Positions 44,990-54,771 of a DNA stretch of 64,000 bases are shown one piece after another. Under the pieces are notes generated by a model. That model saw only the letters and a program-made list of their open reading frames with translations. It did not search any database and was not told the DNA's origin. Position 1 is the first letter of the stretch. The number at the start of each line of letters is the position of its first letter. Position numbers and translations under genes: made by a program. This DNA comes from Paraburkholderia sp. BCC1885 (lineage in GTDB: Bacteria > Pseudomonadota > Gammaproteobacteria > Burkholderiales > Burkholderiaceae). The stretch spans positions 248,001-312,000 of the forward strand of contig NZ_CAAJGM010000208.1 of the NCBI RefSeq assembly GCF_900996235.1, given 5' to 3'.

Positions 44990-47905
44990 ATGATGCGACC
45001 AGGCAATGTGATTATCAGGACGTCCGCAAAAGGCAATCGTCATCTCGCGCAGCATGACGTCGGATGGATTTTGCACAACCTGCTCGCCTCGTTAGTGATC
45101 GCAGGCAACGTGTCCGCGGCGCAGGCGGCGTGCGCTCCCGACGGACAGGGCGGCGTCGTCAATACCGCCGGAAACTGTACCGTCGTCCCTCCCGCCAACC
45201 GCATTACTGCGTCGGGCAGCAGCACGACTACGGCGGCAGGCGTTACGTTATCCGTGCCGTATGGCGTGGCGGTGACCGCCTCGGGTGGCGCGTCGGTCAG
45301 CCTCGGCCGGGATGATGTTGCCGGACCGCCCGCCATTACCGCGCCGAACGGCGGCGGCCTGGTCGGCCTGTTCGCGACCGGCGTGTCCAGCCAGATCACG
45401 GCAGACAGCCTCAATATGACCCTTCCTTCCGGAGGCGGGAACAGCGCCGCGAGAGCAACGGCTGGAGGCCACATCACCTTCCTGAATAGCGCCAATATTG
45501 CATTCGCGCCTGGCGGCGGTGGCGGAACGGGCCTGCTGGCCGACGGCGCCGGCAGCCAGATTACCGGCGCCAACGTCACCGTGACCGGGGCGGGCGGAGG
45601 CGGAGATAACGTCGCGCACAGCAATAACGGCGGAAACATCGCGTTGACGGGCGGCGCACTGAACCTGTCATCCGCTGGCGGCGGTAACATCGCGGTGCTG
45701 TCGGAGAACGGCAGTACGTTTACGGGCAACGGTGTCGCTATCAGCGTGTCGGGCTCAGGCGGCAACGTTGCGGTGAAGTCTGCCGGCAACAGCAACGTCG
45801 CATTGAGCGGCGGCTCTGTCACGCTAAACGGGACGAGTGGCGAAACCGCGTTGATGGCGCAGGGCGCGACCATCACGGCGGTAAACGTACCCATCAGCGT
45901 AACGGCAAACCAGTCATCAGCCGGCACCGTGCAAGGCGGCGGCACGCTCGCGATCAGCGGCGCTACAGTGACCGCGTCGGGTAGCGGAACCTTCGGAGTG
46001 CTGGTCAACGGCGCGTCCGGTCCCGTCAATACGCTTCAACTCAATGGCACGACCGTCAGTTCCGCCGCCGACTCGCTGCACGTGAATGGCGCTGACGCAA
46101 ACATTATGGTGTCCGGATCAACGATCACGGACAACAATGGTGTGCTGCTCAGCGCTACCGGGTCGCCATCGACAACGACCTTCGACGCGGGCGCCTCGAC
46201 GCTGAGCGGCGCGATCACTACGGGGTCTGGCGTCACGAACGCCGTGACGCTGCACGACGCTACCGAGTGGACAGTCACCGGCAACTCCAACATGACCAGC
46301 CTGACCAGCAACGCCAGCACCATCCAGTTCGCCGCGCCGACCGGCGACCCGACCCTTGCTGCCAGCTACAAGACCGTCACTACAGGCAGCTATACCGGCT
46401 CGGGCAGCGCAATTACGCTAAACACGTATCTCGGCGCCGATGGCTCTGCGTCAGACAGGCTGATCGTGAATGGCGGCGCTGCAACGGGTACGACGGGCCT
46501 CACGATCCGCAACACCACCGGCCCGGGTGCCGAGACGCTGGCCAACGGTATCCAGGTGGTGCAGACGCTCAACGGCGCCACGACGACGCCGGATGCGTTC
46601 ACTCTGGTCAACCGCTTACGCGCTGGCGCCTTCGACTACTTTTTATTCCACGGCGGCGTTGCAGGCAACAGCCCCAACGACTGGTTTCTCCGCTCGAGCT
46701 TCATCGCTCCGGAACCGGAAGTGCCAGGCGGGTCAGCGCCACCGCCACCGACAACGCCGCCCACAACGCCACCGACGACGCCACCGGGACAACCGGAGCC
46801 GCCGACAACACCCGGGCCACCGAAAGTACCCGAGCAGCTGGTACCGGCCGTCCCGCCGTTTCCGGTCGATCCCCCGCACAGTCAGCTCGAGCCAGGCAAC
46901 ACCTATCCGATCATCGGACCGGAGCTTGCGACCTACGGGGTCGTACAACCGACTGCCCGGCAGATGGGACTCACCATGCTTGGCACGCTGCATGAACGCA
47001 TCGGCGACACGTTGACGACCCAAAACGCCGGCCCTGACGCCGAGGGTTGGGGACATTCCGTCTGGGGCCGCTTCTTCGGCCAACAGATCGACAACCATTA
47101 CGCGGCGTTCGCCGATCCTCGCACGAGCGGCCAGCTGTTCGGCGTGCAAGCTGGGGTCGACGTGTGGCGCGGCAGCTTCATTCCAGGCCATCGCGACGTC
47201 GCCGGCGTCTACTTCGCCTACGGCAACAGCAATCTCGACGTAGATGGGCTCGTGACCAACGCAACCGCCACTGCCTACCTGCTGACCCGCACCGGCAAGC
47301 TGGATCTCGATGCCTACTCCGGCGGCGCCTACTGGACACACTACGGTCCCAGTGGCTGGTATCTCGACGCGGTGTTCCAGGGGACGTCATATCAAGGCAC
47401 GGCCACAACCCAGTCCGCGAGGCTATCGACCAACGGCAATGGTTTCCTGACTTCGCTGGAGGCCGGCTACCCGGTATCGCTGCCGCTGGGCCCCCAATTC
47501 GTGCTCGAACCGCAGATTCAGGTGATCTGGCAACGTGTCAGCTTCAGCGAGGCGAACGATGGTCTGGGCGCGATCGGTCTCGGAACGACCACGGGCACAA
47601 CGGGACGGCTCGGCCTGCGCGGTCAATGGACGATCGATCAGGACAACGGCAAGGTATGGCAGCCCTATGGACGCGTCAATCTCTGGCACGACTGGGGTGG
47701 AAGCGCGACGTCCCTCTTCGGCACCGATCAGGTGCCACTAGAGGAAGAAGCTACCAGGCTGGAGTTTGCCGCCGGCATTACCGCAAGGATCAATCTTCGC
47801 CTGAGCCTCTATGCTCAGGGCGGATATCAGTTCGCCGTCGGGGGAACCGATGGCGGGCGGCGTCAGGGAGTCCAGGGCGACATTGGATTCCGCTACACCT
47901 GGTGA
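44990..47905 (+). CDS. Classical autotransporter (type Va) with glycine-rich passenger
   Basis: A 971-residue secreted surface protein. The extended signal region has a hydrophobic core LLASLVIAGNVSA and an Ala cleavage site AAQA near residue 48. The passenger (about 50-575) consists of repeated Gly/Ser/Thr/Asn strands such as GGNIALTGGALNLSSAGGGN, typical of a beta-helix, and ends in an autochaperone-like segment (SYKTVTTGSYTGSGSAITLNTY to FDYFLFHGG). A Pro/Thr-rich linker spans about 575-637. The C-terminal 330 residues are the translocating beta-barrel, ending in the aromatic residue Trp (IGFRYTW). The start could be ATG at 44990 or 44993, or a TTG at 44978. No protease motif is seen; adhesion is a plausible role. 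Confidence 0.92.
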   Translation: MMRPGNVIIRTSAKGNRHLAQHDVGWILHNLLASLVIAGNVSAAQAACAPDGQGGVVNTAGNCTVVPPANRITASGSSTTTAAGVTLSVPYGVAVTASGGASVSLGRDDVAGPPAITAPNGGGLVGLFATGVSSQITADSLNMTLPSGGGNSAARATAGGHITFLNSANIAFAPGGGGGTGLLADGAGSQITGANVTVTGAGGGGDNVAHSNNGGNIALTGGALNLSSAGGGNIAVLSENGSTFTGNGVAISVSGSGGNVAVKSAGNSNVALSGGSVTLNGTSGETALMAQGATITAVNVPISVTANQSSAGTVQGGGTLAISGATVTASGSGTFGVLVNGASGPVNTLQLNGTTVSSAADSLHVNGADANIMVSGSTITDNNGVLLSATGSPSTTTFDAGASTLSGAITTGSGVTNAVTLHDATEWTVTGNSNMTSLTSNASTIQFAAPTGDPTLAASYKTVTTGSYTGSGSAITLNTYLGADGSASDRLIVNGGAATGTTGLTIRNTTGPGAETLANGIQVVQTLNGATTTPDAFTLVNRLRAGAFDYFLFHGGVAGNSPNDWFLRSSFIAPEPEVPGGSAPPPPTTPPTTPPTTPPGQPEPPTTPGPPKVPEQLVPAVPPFPVDPPHSQLEPGNTYPIIGPELATYGVVQPTARQMGLTMLGTLHERIGDTLTTQNAGPDAEGWGHSVWGRFFGQQIDNHYAAFADPRTSGQLFGVQAGVDVWRGSFIPGHRDVAGVYFAYGNSNLDVDGLVTNATATAYLLTRTGKLDLDAYSGGAYWTHYGPSGWYLDAVFQGTSYQGTATTQSARLSTNGNGFLTSLEAGYPVSLPLGPQFVLEPQIQVIWQRVSFSEANDGLGAIGLGTTTGTTGRLGLRGQWTIDQDNGKVWQPYGRVNLWHDWGGSATSLFGTDQVPLEEEATRLEFAAGITARINLRLSLYAQGGYQFAVGGTDGGRRQGVQGDIGFRYTW

Positions 47906-48589
47906 CCGCGTTCCAGGCAGTCATATCCTGCAACCACGTCGACGGGAGCTTGCGGTATTGCGATATGGGCCGCCTACGATTCGGATTTAAATGGTTGGGC
48001 GCGAGCAGCGGATCAGCACACAGTAGCGGTCATTCGGTGCGGGGCGGCATCGGGCCGTTTGCAGGAAAGCGGGCTGGTTGAGAAGTTACGGGACGATATC
48101 AGTGAACGCGCGTTACATAGCTTCGACGCGTGCATGACCGGGCAGTCCGCTTACGCGAAGAAGGCATTGCTTACGTCGATCGCGCTTGAAAACAGTTCGG
48201 TATCGAGCTTCTATTCCCACAATGCCGTTCGCCGTATTGATCCTCAGACAGAGATAAGAAAGCGACGAGGCTCAAGGCTATCTCATAGCCAGACCGCTCA
48301 CAGCGGCGATGTTTGAGGTCTGGTACTCCAGTTATAAGCAAGAGCTTGTCTCGGCTCGATGAAGGCAATCAGTTCTTGCCGAGACATCACGTGCGTGATC
48401 TCGTCGGCAAGCTCGCGCCTACCGATGCGTTCGGTCGACCAGAGTCAAGCCGGGATCCGTTCACGTCATCACGTCACCGTTTGAATTCCCCTGCTGCCCG
48501 CTGCGGATCGACCGCTTGCGCGCCCACGTGTAGGCGCCTCACGGGCGCGAACTGGATTCGTCATGACATCCACTTCGCACCCCGTTTTG
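47906..48589. other. Gene-poor region between autotransporter and OmpA-like genes
   Basis: A 684-bp convergent gap. It contains short open frames only (for example 48059-48316 on the plus strand, 85 codons) with no recognised domain. It may contain decayed sequence, but nothing identifiable. Confidence 0.5.
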
Positions 48590-49729
48590 TCACGGCCGTG
48601 TAGCGACAACCTCGACTTCGACACGACGATCAGGCTGCAGGCAGGCAATCAATTTCGGAGTGGCCCGATTGCCCGGGCATGCGCCGGGTGTGGTCACGGG
48701 ATCGGCACCGTCGACGCCGCGAGCCTCGATCTTGCTCGCGGGAATGCCCGACGATTCGACCAGTTCGGCCTTGACGGCTTCGGCCCGGCGCTGCGACAGG
48801 TCGAGGTTGTAAGCATGTGAGCCGATCCGGTCGGTATGCCCGGTCACCCTGACGGTGTCGAAGCTGTTGCCGCGCAGCTGCGCCGCGAACCGGTCGAGCG
48901 CTTCGCGACCGGCGGGCTTGATGGTCGCCTGGCCAAAGTCGAACAGCGAGTCCGCTGAGAACGTCAGCTGTTGCGGGGGCGGGGGCGGCGTCTCGACGAC
49001 GGACTCGGGCGCTTCGGCCACTGGGCCGACAGGTTCGGGCGCGGGAGCGGCAATCGTCTGCGCTTTTTGACCAAAGCGGTAAAGCAGGCCAACCGAAACG
49101 AGATCGATATCGCCTTTGTTGCCGACTGCATCGTCGATGCGATAGCGTTCCACTTCGGCACGCAACGCCAACGACGGCGTGATCTGGTACTGGGCGCCGA
49201 GCCCCAGTTTGTAGTTGAATTCACGTTTGCTGGGACTCGGGTCAAGCGGGTGGACAGCTCCCGTGCCGTTGAACGAGTCCGTGGCGTCGGCGTAGGTCAG
49301 TCCCACCCGGCCGAACAGCGAGAACTGCTTGGTAATCGGCAACAGGCCGATCGCATCGACGTCGCCGCCCTGAAGTTTCAGACTGCCGTCCAGCGTCCCG
49401 GCCGGTACCGTATTGGCCTTGAAGCTGAATTTCCCCATATTGAAATAGCCGCCTTCGAGCGCGAAATACCTGTTGAACTGGTAACCGCCGAAAACCTTGA
49501 AGCCGAATTCGTTCCGATCGTCGCTTATCGAGGTCGTGCCGAATCCCGCGCCCTGCAAGCCTCCGGTGATTCGCGCATCGTCGATCCTGGCGTGCGACTC
49601 GCCGACATTGCCGCCGACATACCAGCCTGAATCCTGCGCCATGGCACAGGGGCTGGCAATGACGGCGAACCCGAGCAGGGCATTTTTCCCCGCGTTGGTG
49701 AGTGATTTCAAGATTTTCTCCAGGAGCAT
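48590..49729 (-). CDS. OmpA-family outer-membrane protein
   Basis: A 379-residue protein with the signal sequence LTNAGKNALLGFAVIASPCAMAQ, an eight-stranded beta-barrel of the OmpA type (DSGWYVGGNVGESHARIDDARITG, FGFKVFGGYQFNRYFALEGGYFNMG) up to about residue 225, a Pro/Glu-rich hinge with PPPPPQQ, and a C-terminal peptidoglycan-binding domain with FDFGQATIKPAGREALDRFA, TGHTDRIGSHAYNLDLSQRRAEAVKAEL and RRVEVEV. The ATG at 49729 is preferred; a longer frame has no signal sequence at its start. It lies downstream of the DUF3494 gene on the same strand, but a hairpin separates them. Confidence 0.93.
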   Translation of the reverse strand: MLLEKILKSLTNAGKNALLGFAVIASPCAMAQDSGWYVGGNVGESHARIDDARITGGLQGAGFGTTSISDDRNEFGFKVFGGYQFNRYFALEGGYFNMGKFSFKANTVPAGTLDGSLKLQGGDVDAIGLLPITKQFSLFGRVGLTYADATDSFNGTGAVHPLDPSPSKREFNYKLGLGAQYQITPSLALRAEVERYRIDDAVGNKGDIDLVSVGLLYRFGQKAQTIAAPAPEPVGPVAEAPESVVETPPPPPQQLTFSADSLFDFGQATIKPAGREALDRFAAQLRGNSFDTVRVTGHTDRIGSHAYNLDLSQRRAEAVKAELVESSGIPASKIEARGVDGADPVTTPGACPGNRATPKLIACLQPDRRVEVEVVATRP

Positions 49730-49778
49730 TGAGGCGCTATCCCTAACCGCCAGCAGGCGGTATCGAACAGGCGATAAA

Positions 49779-49813
49779 CCTGCAGGCCCGCTCGATCCGA
49801 GCGAGCCTGCAGG
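49779..49813 (-). terminator. Hairpin between the DUF3494 and OmpA-like genes
   Basis: A 16-bp stem with one mismatch (outer CCTGCAGGC / GCCTGCAGG, inner GCTCG / CGAGC) and a 3-nt loop, beginning 29 bp after the DUF3494 stop on the minus strand. Only a short T run follows, so termination may be partial. Confidence 0.6.
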
Positions 49814-49841
49814 CTGGTGGAAGTGAAGCGGCAACTAGTTT

Positions 49842-51812
49842 TTATTGCGCGGGTACGTTGATCACCGTATTCACCAGCGTCACCGACGCCCCCAGTGAAA
49901 TCAGCCGGCCGTTTACCGTAACGACCGAATTGTTGCCGGCGGTCGAGACCACCACGCCGCTGCGGCTGATGATCGTACCGGCCACCGTACCGCCCCCGGC
50001 TGCGTTGAGCGTGGCAGCCGTGCCCACCTGCCAGAAGACGTTCTTGGCCTGCGCCCCGTTGACCAGGATGACGCTTTGCGGACTGCCTGGGCCGCCCACG
50101 GTGAGCGTGGTGGCCATCTGGAAGACCCAGACGGCATTCGCGTTGCCCTGCGCATCGAGCGTCAGGGGACCACCCGTCAACCCGAACGAGCCACCCGCAG
50201 CGGTATAGACACCGGGCGCCAGCACCAGATTCGCGAGGTTGCCCGCACCCGGGTCAGGGCCACCCGGCAACGCGACCAGTGCGTTATAGGCAGCCGTCGC
50301 GTCGATTGAGGCCTGGGCGGCGATCGCAGACGTGGCCGCGTTACCCTCCGAAGGACAGGCAGAGGTAGGCGGCGGCGCGGCGGTATCGATCAGGCCGTTG
50401 ACTGTACCGATATTGAGCGGCGTTTCGGTATAGATGCAACCGGGTCCTGCATCGTTGAAACCGGTCACGGCGGTGGAAACAGCCGTGGTGCCGATGTCCC
50501 CGTTGATTACCGTCAGCGTGCCCTGGTTGGTCATGCCTGCCGATCCGCCATAGGTTCCGAACGGCGCGGCGCTTCCCAGCGAGACCGGCGCGAGACAGGC
50601 GCCCGTCGCAGGACCGGCGGTAAAGGTCCAGGTGAAATTGCCAGTGAGCGTATTGGCCGGCACTGCCAGACTCGCTACCCCAGTGGCGCCGCCCTTGATG
50701 GTGGCGGTATAGGTCACACCGTCAACCAGCGGTGTCAACGGCGTAAAGGACGCAATCTGGCCGGTTGCCGTGTCGAGCGTGATCGAGGCCGCTACAACCG
50801 GCGTCGTGCCGGGACCCGTCACGGTAAAGTTGGACGCATTGACCGTGGTGGGGTCAAGCCGCAAGCCGGCTGGCAGGCCGAAGGTTGCGTTGATGGCCGC
50901 ATCCGGACACACCCCCGCGGCGCCTGTGAGCGGACTGACCGAAAGCACCGAGATATTGCCCGGCGGAGCAGCCGTGGCACCGGTGGTAAAGGTCCAGATA
51001 TAGTTGCTGGCCGCAGGCAGCGCAGCCTGGTTGCCCGCCAGGGCATTACCCGACGTGTCCGTGACGGCGGTGGTGAGGGTCGCCGTATAGGTGGTGTTGG
51101 CTGCCAGCGCCGCCGCCGGCGTGAAGGTCGCGGTAAGCGGACCGACTGCGTAGCTCACTACCCCTGCCGGAGAAGTACAGGGTGCCGCGCAGGTCAGCGT
51201 AAAGCTGGAGGCATTGATGCTAGCGGGCGCTATATCTTTGGTAAAGACCGCGCTGATCCCCGTGTTGGTCGGTACGCCCCCGGTGGGACCAGGGATGCTC
51301 GTCGCCGGAGAGGTCAAGCTCACGCGGGGCCGCGTCGTATCCTGCGTCGCCCCGGTGGTGAAACTCCACACGAAGGGACTGGCCAGGGCGACGCCGCCTG
51401 TCTGGCTTTTGGCGCCGGTGATGGTAACGGTGTAAAGGGTGGAGACTGCGAGCAGCTTTCCCGGCGCAAGAGAGAACGTGGCGTTCCTGCCGCTCGCGTC
51501 CAGCGATACCGTGCCGGTTGGGTTGGCGCAAGGCGCAGCGCAGGTCACCGCAAAGGTGGCAGCTCCGCCAAACGGAGCCATCGGCTCGCTGAAGGCGGCG
51601 GTGATCTGCTGCAGGCTGATCGCAATGCCCGTTGCGTTATTGGCCGGCGATACCGCCGTTACGGTGGGCGGGGCAGCCGCCGGCGCCACGCCGCCACTTC
51701 CCAGGATCTGGTCCTGTCCCCCGTTGCCCCCGCCGCAGGCCGCCAGCAAAATGCTGAACACTGACACGAGCAACCATGTCATAAGCCTGGAATAACGATT
51801 GAATTGAGTCAT
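49842..51812 (-). CDS. Ig-like domain lipoprotein with C-terminal DUF3494 (ice-binding-like) domain
   Basis: A 656-residue exported protein. The leader MTQFNRYSRLMTWLLVSVFS ends in lipobox LLAAC and is followed by a Gly/Asn-rich spacer. Three Big_5-type Ig-like domains follow (about 45-150, 158-275, 283-398), each opening with a pattern like PTVTAVSPANNATGI and with paired Cys in APCANPTG/APCTSPAG loops. From about 405 to the end is a DUF3494 domain (GTYGGSAGMTNQGTLTVINGDIGT, TAAYNALVALPGG, GTVAGTIISRSGVVV), the right-handed beta-helix fold of ice-binding proteins, also used as an adhesin module. A good AAAGGGAAT ribosome-binding sequence precedes the ATG. Actual ice binding cannot be judged from sequence. 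Confidence 0.88.
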   Translation of the reverse strand: MTQFNRYSRLMTWLLVSVFSILLAACGGGNGGQDQILGSGGVAPAAAPPTVTAVSPANNATGIAISLQQITAAFSEPMAPFGGAATFAVTCAAPCANPTGTVSLDASGRNATFSLAPGKLLAVSTLYTVTITGAKSQTGGVALASPFVWSFTTGATQDTTRPRVSLTSPATSIPGPTGGVPTNTGISAVFTKDIAPASINASSFTLTCAAPCTSPAGVVSYAVGPLTATFTPAAALAANTTYTATLTTAVTDTSGNALAGNQAALPAASNYIWTFTTGATAAPPGNISVLSVSPLTGAAGVCPDAAINATFGLPAGLRLDPTTVNASNFTVTGPGTTPVVAASITLDTATGQIASFTPLTPLVDGVTYTATIKGGATGVASLAVPANTLTGNFTWTFTAGPATGACLAPVSLGSAAPFGTYGGSAGMTNQGTLTVINGDIGTTAVSTAVTGFNDAGPGCIYTETPLNIGTVNGLIDTAAPPPTSACPSEGNAATSAIAAQASIDATAAYNALVALPGGPDPGAGNLANLVLAPGVYTAAGGSFGLTGGPLTLDAQGNANAVWVFQMATTLTVGGPGSPQSVILVNGAQAKNVFWQVGTAATLNAAGGGTVAGTIISRSGVVVSTAGNNSVVTVNGRLISLGASVTLVNTVINVPAQ

Positions 51813-52949
51813 ATTCCCTTTTCTATTTATCCAAACCTTAATCGGAATTAATGACCGATTCGATCATTTAAAGTAATTTTGGTCCGTAATAATTTTACAA
51901 ATTACAGCCGGAGTATCGTCTTAAGAAAAGGTTATGTATAGCTTTATTTTCTAATTTCAAAAAAATCAGCAACCTGTATTTTGGTCTAACCGTGTAATTC
52001 CGCAACGCCGCACCGGTGGCTCGTGACTTGAACCGCACGAGTTCTTTGTCAGCGAGGATGTAGTCGGTGCAGTCATGCGAGCGAGGTGAGGCTACATCCG
52101 GAAATACGCGTACTGGTACCGCTTCGGCGACACAGTAGGTATCCTAATGATTTGGCCCCGATCTGGCAGCTACAGATGGTGGCTTATAAGTGGGCTTGGC
52201 GCTGCGAACAGCGAAATCGGTTAGCGACATAAAAGTGCCAACCGAAATCTATGAGATATCAACAAATGAACCGTCAAATCCTTCGGATTTAGTCGGACGG
52301 CATCGGATAACGATGGGTGAGAAAAAAACAAAAACCCCGTAGAGCCGAAGATTAAAACGGTTTTTTGGGCAACTTCGGAGGTCATCGGAGAGGTTGATGG
52401 TGCCGGGACCGGACTCGAATAATGTCCGGTACGCACTCTTTAATCAGAGAACGGGCTGCATTCTTAATGCTGCTGTCTTGCCGTCAGCAACCTTGCTGCC
52501 TTTGCATTGGACGCAAAACCAAATGGTCAAGCAGCGGATCCACGGCATCAGTGATCTCCCGCGCCGTGAAACGCGGCGTGATGTGCTGCGCGGGCAGCTC
52601 CAGTCAGACGTCTCCAGCCGCAGTCGAAAGACACGCTCGGGGCCGCCTTATAACCGGGCACGACGACGCGCCCGGTCAGCGCCGGATCGGCGTCCAGCAA
52701 CACGGTTTCGACATGCATATAGATCTGTAGACGGAGCGACGCGCGTAGTCCATCGGGAACAGGCGGCACGATCCTAACACCCAGGCTAACGACCTGAAAA
52801 AAGCCCCGCCGGCCACCCCGATGCTGGACGAAGGATCATCCAGTCTCGGACAACGGGCGTCACCGCGATGTCGAGAAAACCATAGGGCATGGCGGGCCTC
52901 CGACAAGAGGCGAAAACAGGCCGGAGCGCGAGCCCCAGCCTGGCAAACT
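51813..52949. other. AT-variable, gene-poor region upstream of the surface lipoprotein
   Basis: A 1137-bp gap. The first 200 bp are clearly AT-richer than the window and probably include the lipoprotein promoter. The rest has only short frames without recognisable domains, including a minus-strand frame at 52548-52769 that may be decayed coding sequence. A T-rich hairpin-like segment (about 52322-52365) and a tRNA-3'-end-like fragment lie in the middle. Confidence 0.5.
52398..52419 (-). other. tRNA 3'-end-like fragment (possible attachment-site remnant)
   Basis: On the minus strand this reads TTCGAGTCC...GGCACCA, combining a T-loop core with a CCA end, but one base short of the standard T-loop-to-CCA distance and with no matching D-arm or acceptor 5' half upstream. 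A T-rich hairpin-like segment lies beyond it. It is therefore at best a remnant left by an integration event. Confidence 0.25.
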
Positions 52950-53504
52950 TCAGGCTGCCTCGGAAGTACGTACAACCGGAAAGTCGATCTCGGTACCGGC
53001 GATGACGTTGATGTAGTTTGTCCAGACGTTAAGTGCAACGTTCTGAACAATTTCAATTACTTCGGCATCGCTGTAACCTGCCGCCTTGACGGCGCTGAAA
53101 TCTGCGTCCGTCACGTGACCGCGAGCCTCCGCCACCTTCTTCGCAAAAAGGACAGCCGGAGCCGCCTTGGGGTCGTTTGAGCCGCCGTTGCGATTGGCGG
53201 CAATCTCCGCGTCGTCGAGCTTCGCGAGGTTCTTCGCGAGGTACGCATGCGCCGACAGGCAGTAGTCGCAGCCGTTCACCTGGGCAACGGCGATCGCGAT
53301 ACGTTCACGTGTCTTGGCCGATAGAGAACCTTTGCCGAGCGCGCCGGAAAGACTGAGATAACCTTCGAGCGCAGCAGGACTGGTGCCGACCATGCGGAAC
53401 AGGTTGGGAACGACGCCCAGTTGCTTGTTGACCGCGTCGAGCAGCGGTCGCGATGCCGCAGGGGCGTCCGCGACGCTAGCCGGCGTGGAAATACGGGAAG
53501 ACAT
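52950..53504 (-). CDS. AhpD-like/carboxymuconolactone-decarboxylase-family protein
   Basis: A 184-residue helical protein of the alkylhydroperoxidase AhpD-like superfamily. The redox CxxC plus His motif is present in NGCDYCLSAH (C79, C82, H86), with E68 upstream. The ATG at 53504 has AAGGAGA in front; the longer frame upstream is antisense to the LysR gene. It is probably a peroxidase acting with a thiol partner, or a related detoxification enzyme. It is divergent from the LysR gene at 53621 and is the likely target of that regulator. Confidence 0.9.
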   Translation of the reverse strand: MSSRISTPASVADAPAASRPLLDAVNKQLGVVPNLFRMVGTSPAALEGYLSLSGALGKGSLSAKTRERIAIAVAQVNGCDYCLSAHAYLAKNLAKLDDAEIAANRNGGSNDPKAAPAVLFAKKVAEARGHVTDADFSAVKAAGYSDAEVIEIVQNVALNVWTNYINVIAGTEIDFPVVRTSEAA

Positions 53505-53620
53505 GGCACTCTCCTTTCCAGAAATGTTTGGGGTGAACAGCTGGAGACATGCTATCTGTTCCACTGATACGCGGGAATCCGATAAGATCGGGAATCTTTC
53601 TTCCAGAGACTGAGAGGATC

Positions 53621-54520
53621 GTGGACCGGTTCGAAGCAATGTCCATCCTGATTGCCGTGGTCGACGGGGGTAGCCTGTCGGCTGCCTCGCGCCGGCTTGA
53701 CATGCCACTGGCAACGGTCAGCCGCAAGGTCCGCGAACTGGAATCGCACCTGAAAACCCGTCTTCTGCATCGCACGACCCGGCAGCTTTCACCCACCGAG
53801 GCGGGTGAATCATATGTCGCATCGTGCCGCCGAATTCTCGAAGAGCTTGGCGAGGTGGAGCGCGCCGCGACGGGCGAATACGCCGCCCCCAGGGGGAGCC
53901 TTGTGGTCACTGCTCCGGTGGTCTTCGGGCGCCTGCACGTCGTTCCCGTCCTGGCGGATTTTCTGGGGCGTTACCCGGAAATCGACGTTCGTCTGTTTCT
54001 GACGGATCGCAATATCAATCTCCCGGAAGAACATATCGACGTCGCGGTCCGCATTGGCCAGCTACCGGACAGCACGCAGGTCGCGAGGCGCGTGGGCGAG
54101 ATACGTCTCGTCGTATGCGGTAGTCCTGCTTATCTGGCATCGTCTGGCACGCCAGCGGTACCAGAAGACCTGGCGCTTCATTCATGTGTCAATTTCGACG
54201 GGCTCACTTCGCCGCGCACGTGGCGCTTCTCCGCGGGAAAATCGGAGCACCAGGTGCCAATTCATGCCCGACTGACAACGAACACGGCAGAGGCCGCAAT
54301 TGATGCAGCGGCGCTGAATGTCGGACTGACCCGAGTTCTCTCCTACCAGGTCGCAAGTGCCGTGCGCGACGGCAGATTACACATTGTGCTGGATCGATTC
54401 GAGCCGCCCGCCATGCCCATCCATCTCGTGCATGCAGGACAAGCGCCCTTGCCGCTCAAACTACGTGCCTTCCTCGACTTCATGTCACCACGCATCGAAG
54501 CCCGTATCGCTTCGATCTGA
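53621..54520 (+). CDS. LysR-family transcriptional regulator
   Basis: A 299-residue LysR protein with N-terminal VDRFEAMSILIAVVDGGSLSAASRRLDMPLATVSRKVRELE and the LLHRTTRQLSPTEAG signature. The GTG at 53621 has GAGAGG just upstream; ATG at 53639 is less favoured because it trims the domain. It is divergent from the AhpD-like gene with 116 bp between starts. The gap contains an inverted repeat CCGAT-N3-ATCGG (53579-53591) as a possible binding site. Confidence 0.92.
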   Translation: MDRFEAMSILIAVVDGGSLSAASRRLDMPLATVSRKVRELESHLKTRLLHRTTRQLSPTEAGESYVASCRRILEELGEVERAATGEYAAPRGSLVVTAPVVFGRLHVVPVLADFLGRYPEIDVRLFLTDRNINLPEEHIDVAVRIGQLPDSTQVARRVGEIRLVVCGSPAYLASSGTPAVPEDLALHSCVNFDGLTSPRTWRFSAGKSEHQVPIHARLTTNTAEAAIDAAALNVGLTRVLSYQVASAVRDGRLHIVLDRFEPPAMPIHLVHAGQAPLPLKLRAFLDFMSPRIEARIASI

Positions 54521-54771
54521 ACGCTCGGCGCCCGCTCGCATCGGAACTTCTGGATCAGCGTGCGGATATCACAGCGGCGCTTGAGGCCGGTGCATTTGGA
54601 TCATCAAGCTGTTTGACGATCTTGGCGCCTAAGGCGCCGTTCGCGCCGAGGCTTATGTGCAGGTTGATGTGCAGTGACACGACGGGGGTAAGCGATGCGC
54701 GCGAGCATCGCCGCAATTTGCTCGCGGTGTTGCGTCAAGGGCCAGTTGCCATGTTCCGTAAAGCCATACGG

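Noticed and set aside
48059..48368. Short frames on both strands between the autotransporter and OmpA-like genes, considered as transposase fragments
   Set aside because: No DDE-type motif or terminal inverted repeats could be seen and the two strands give conflicting frames.
52398..52490. Possible complete tRNA gene ending at 52398 on the minus strand
   Set aside because: No acceptor 5' half or D-arm and no convincing anticodon stem-loop can be built upstream, so only a remnant is recorded.
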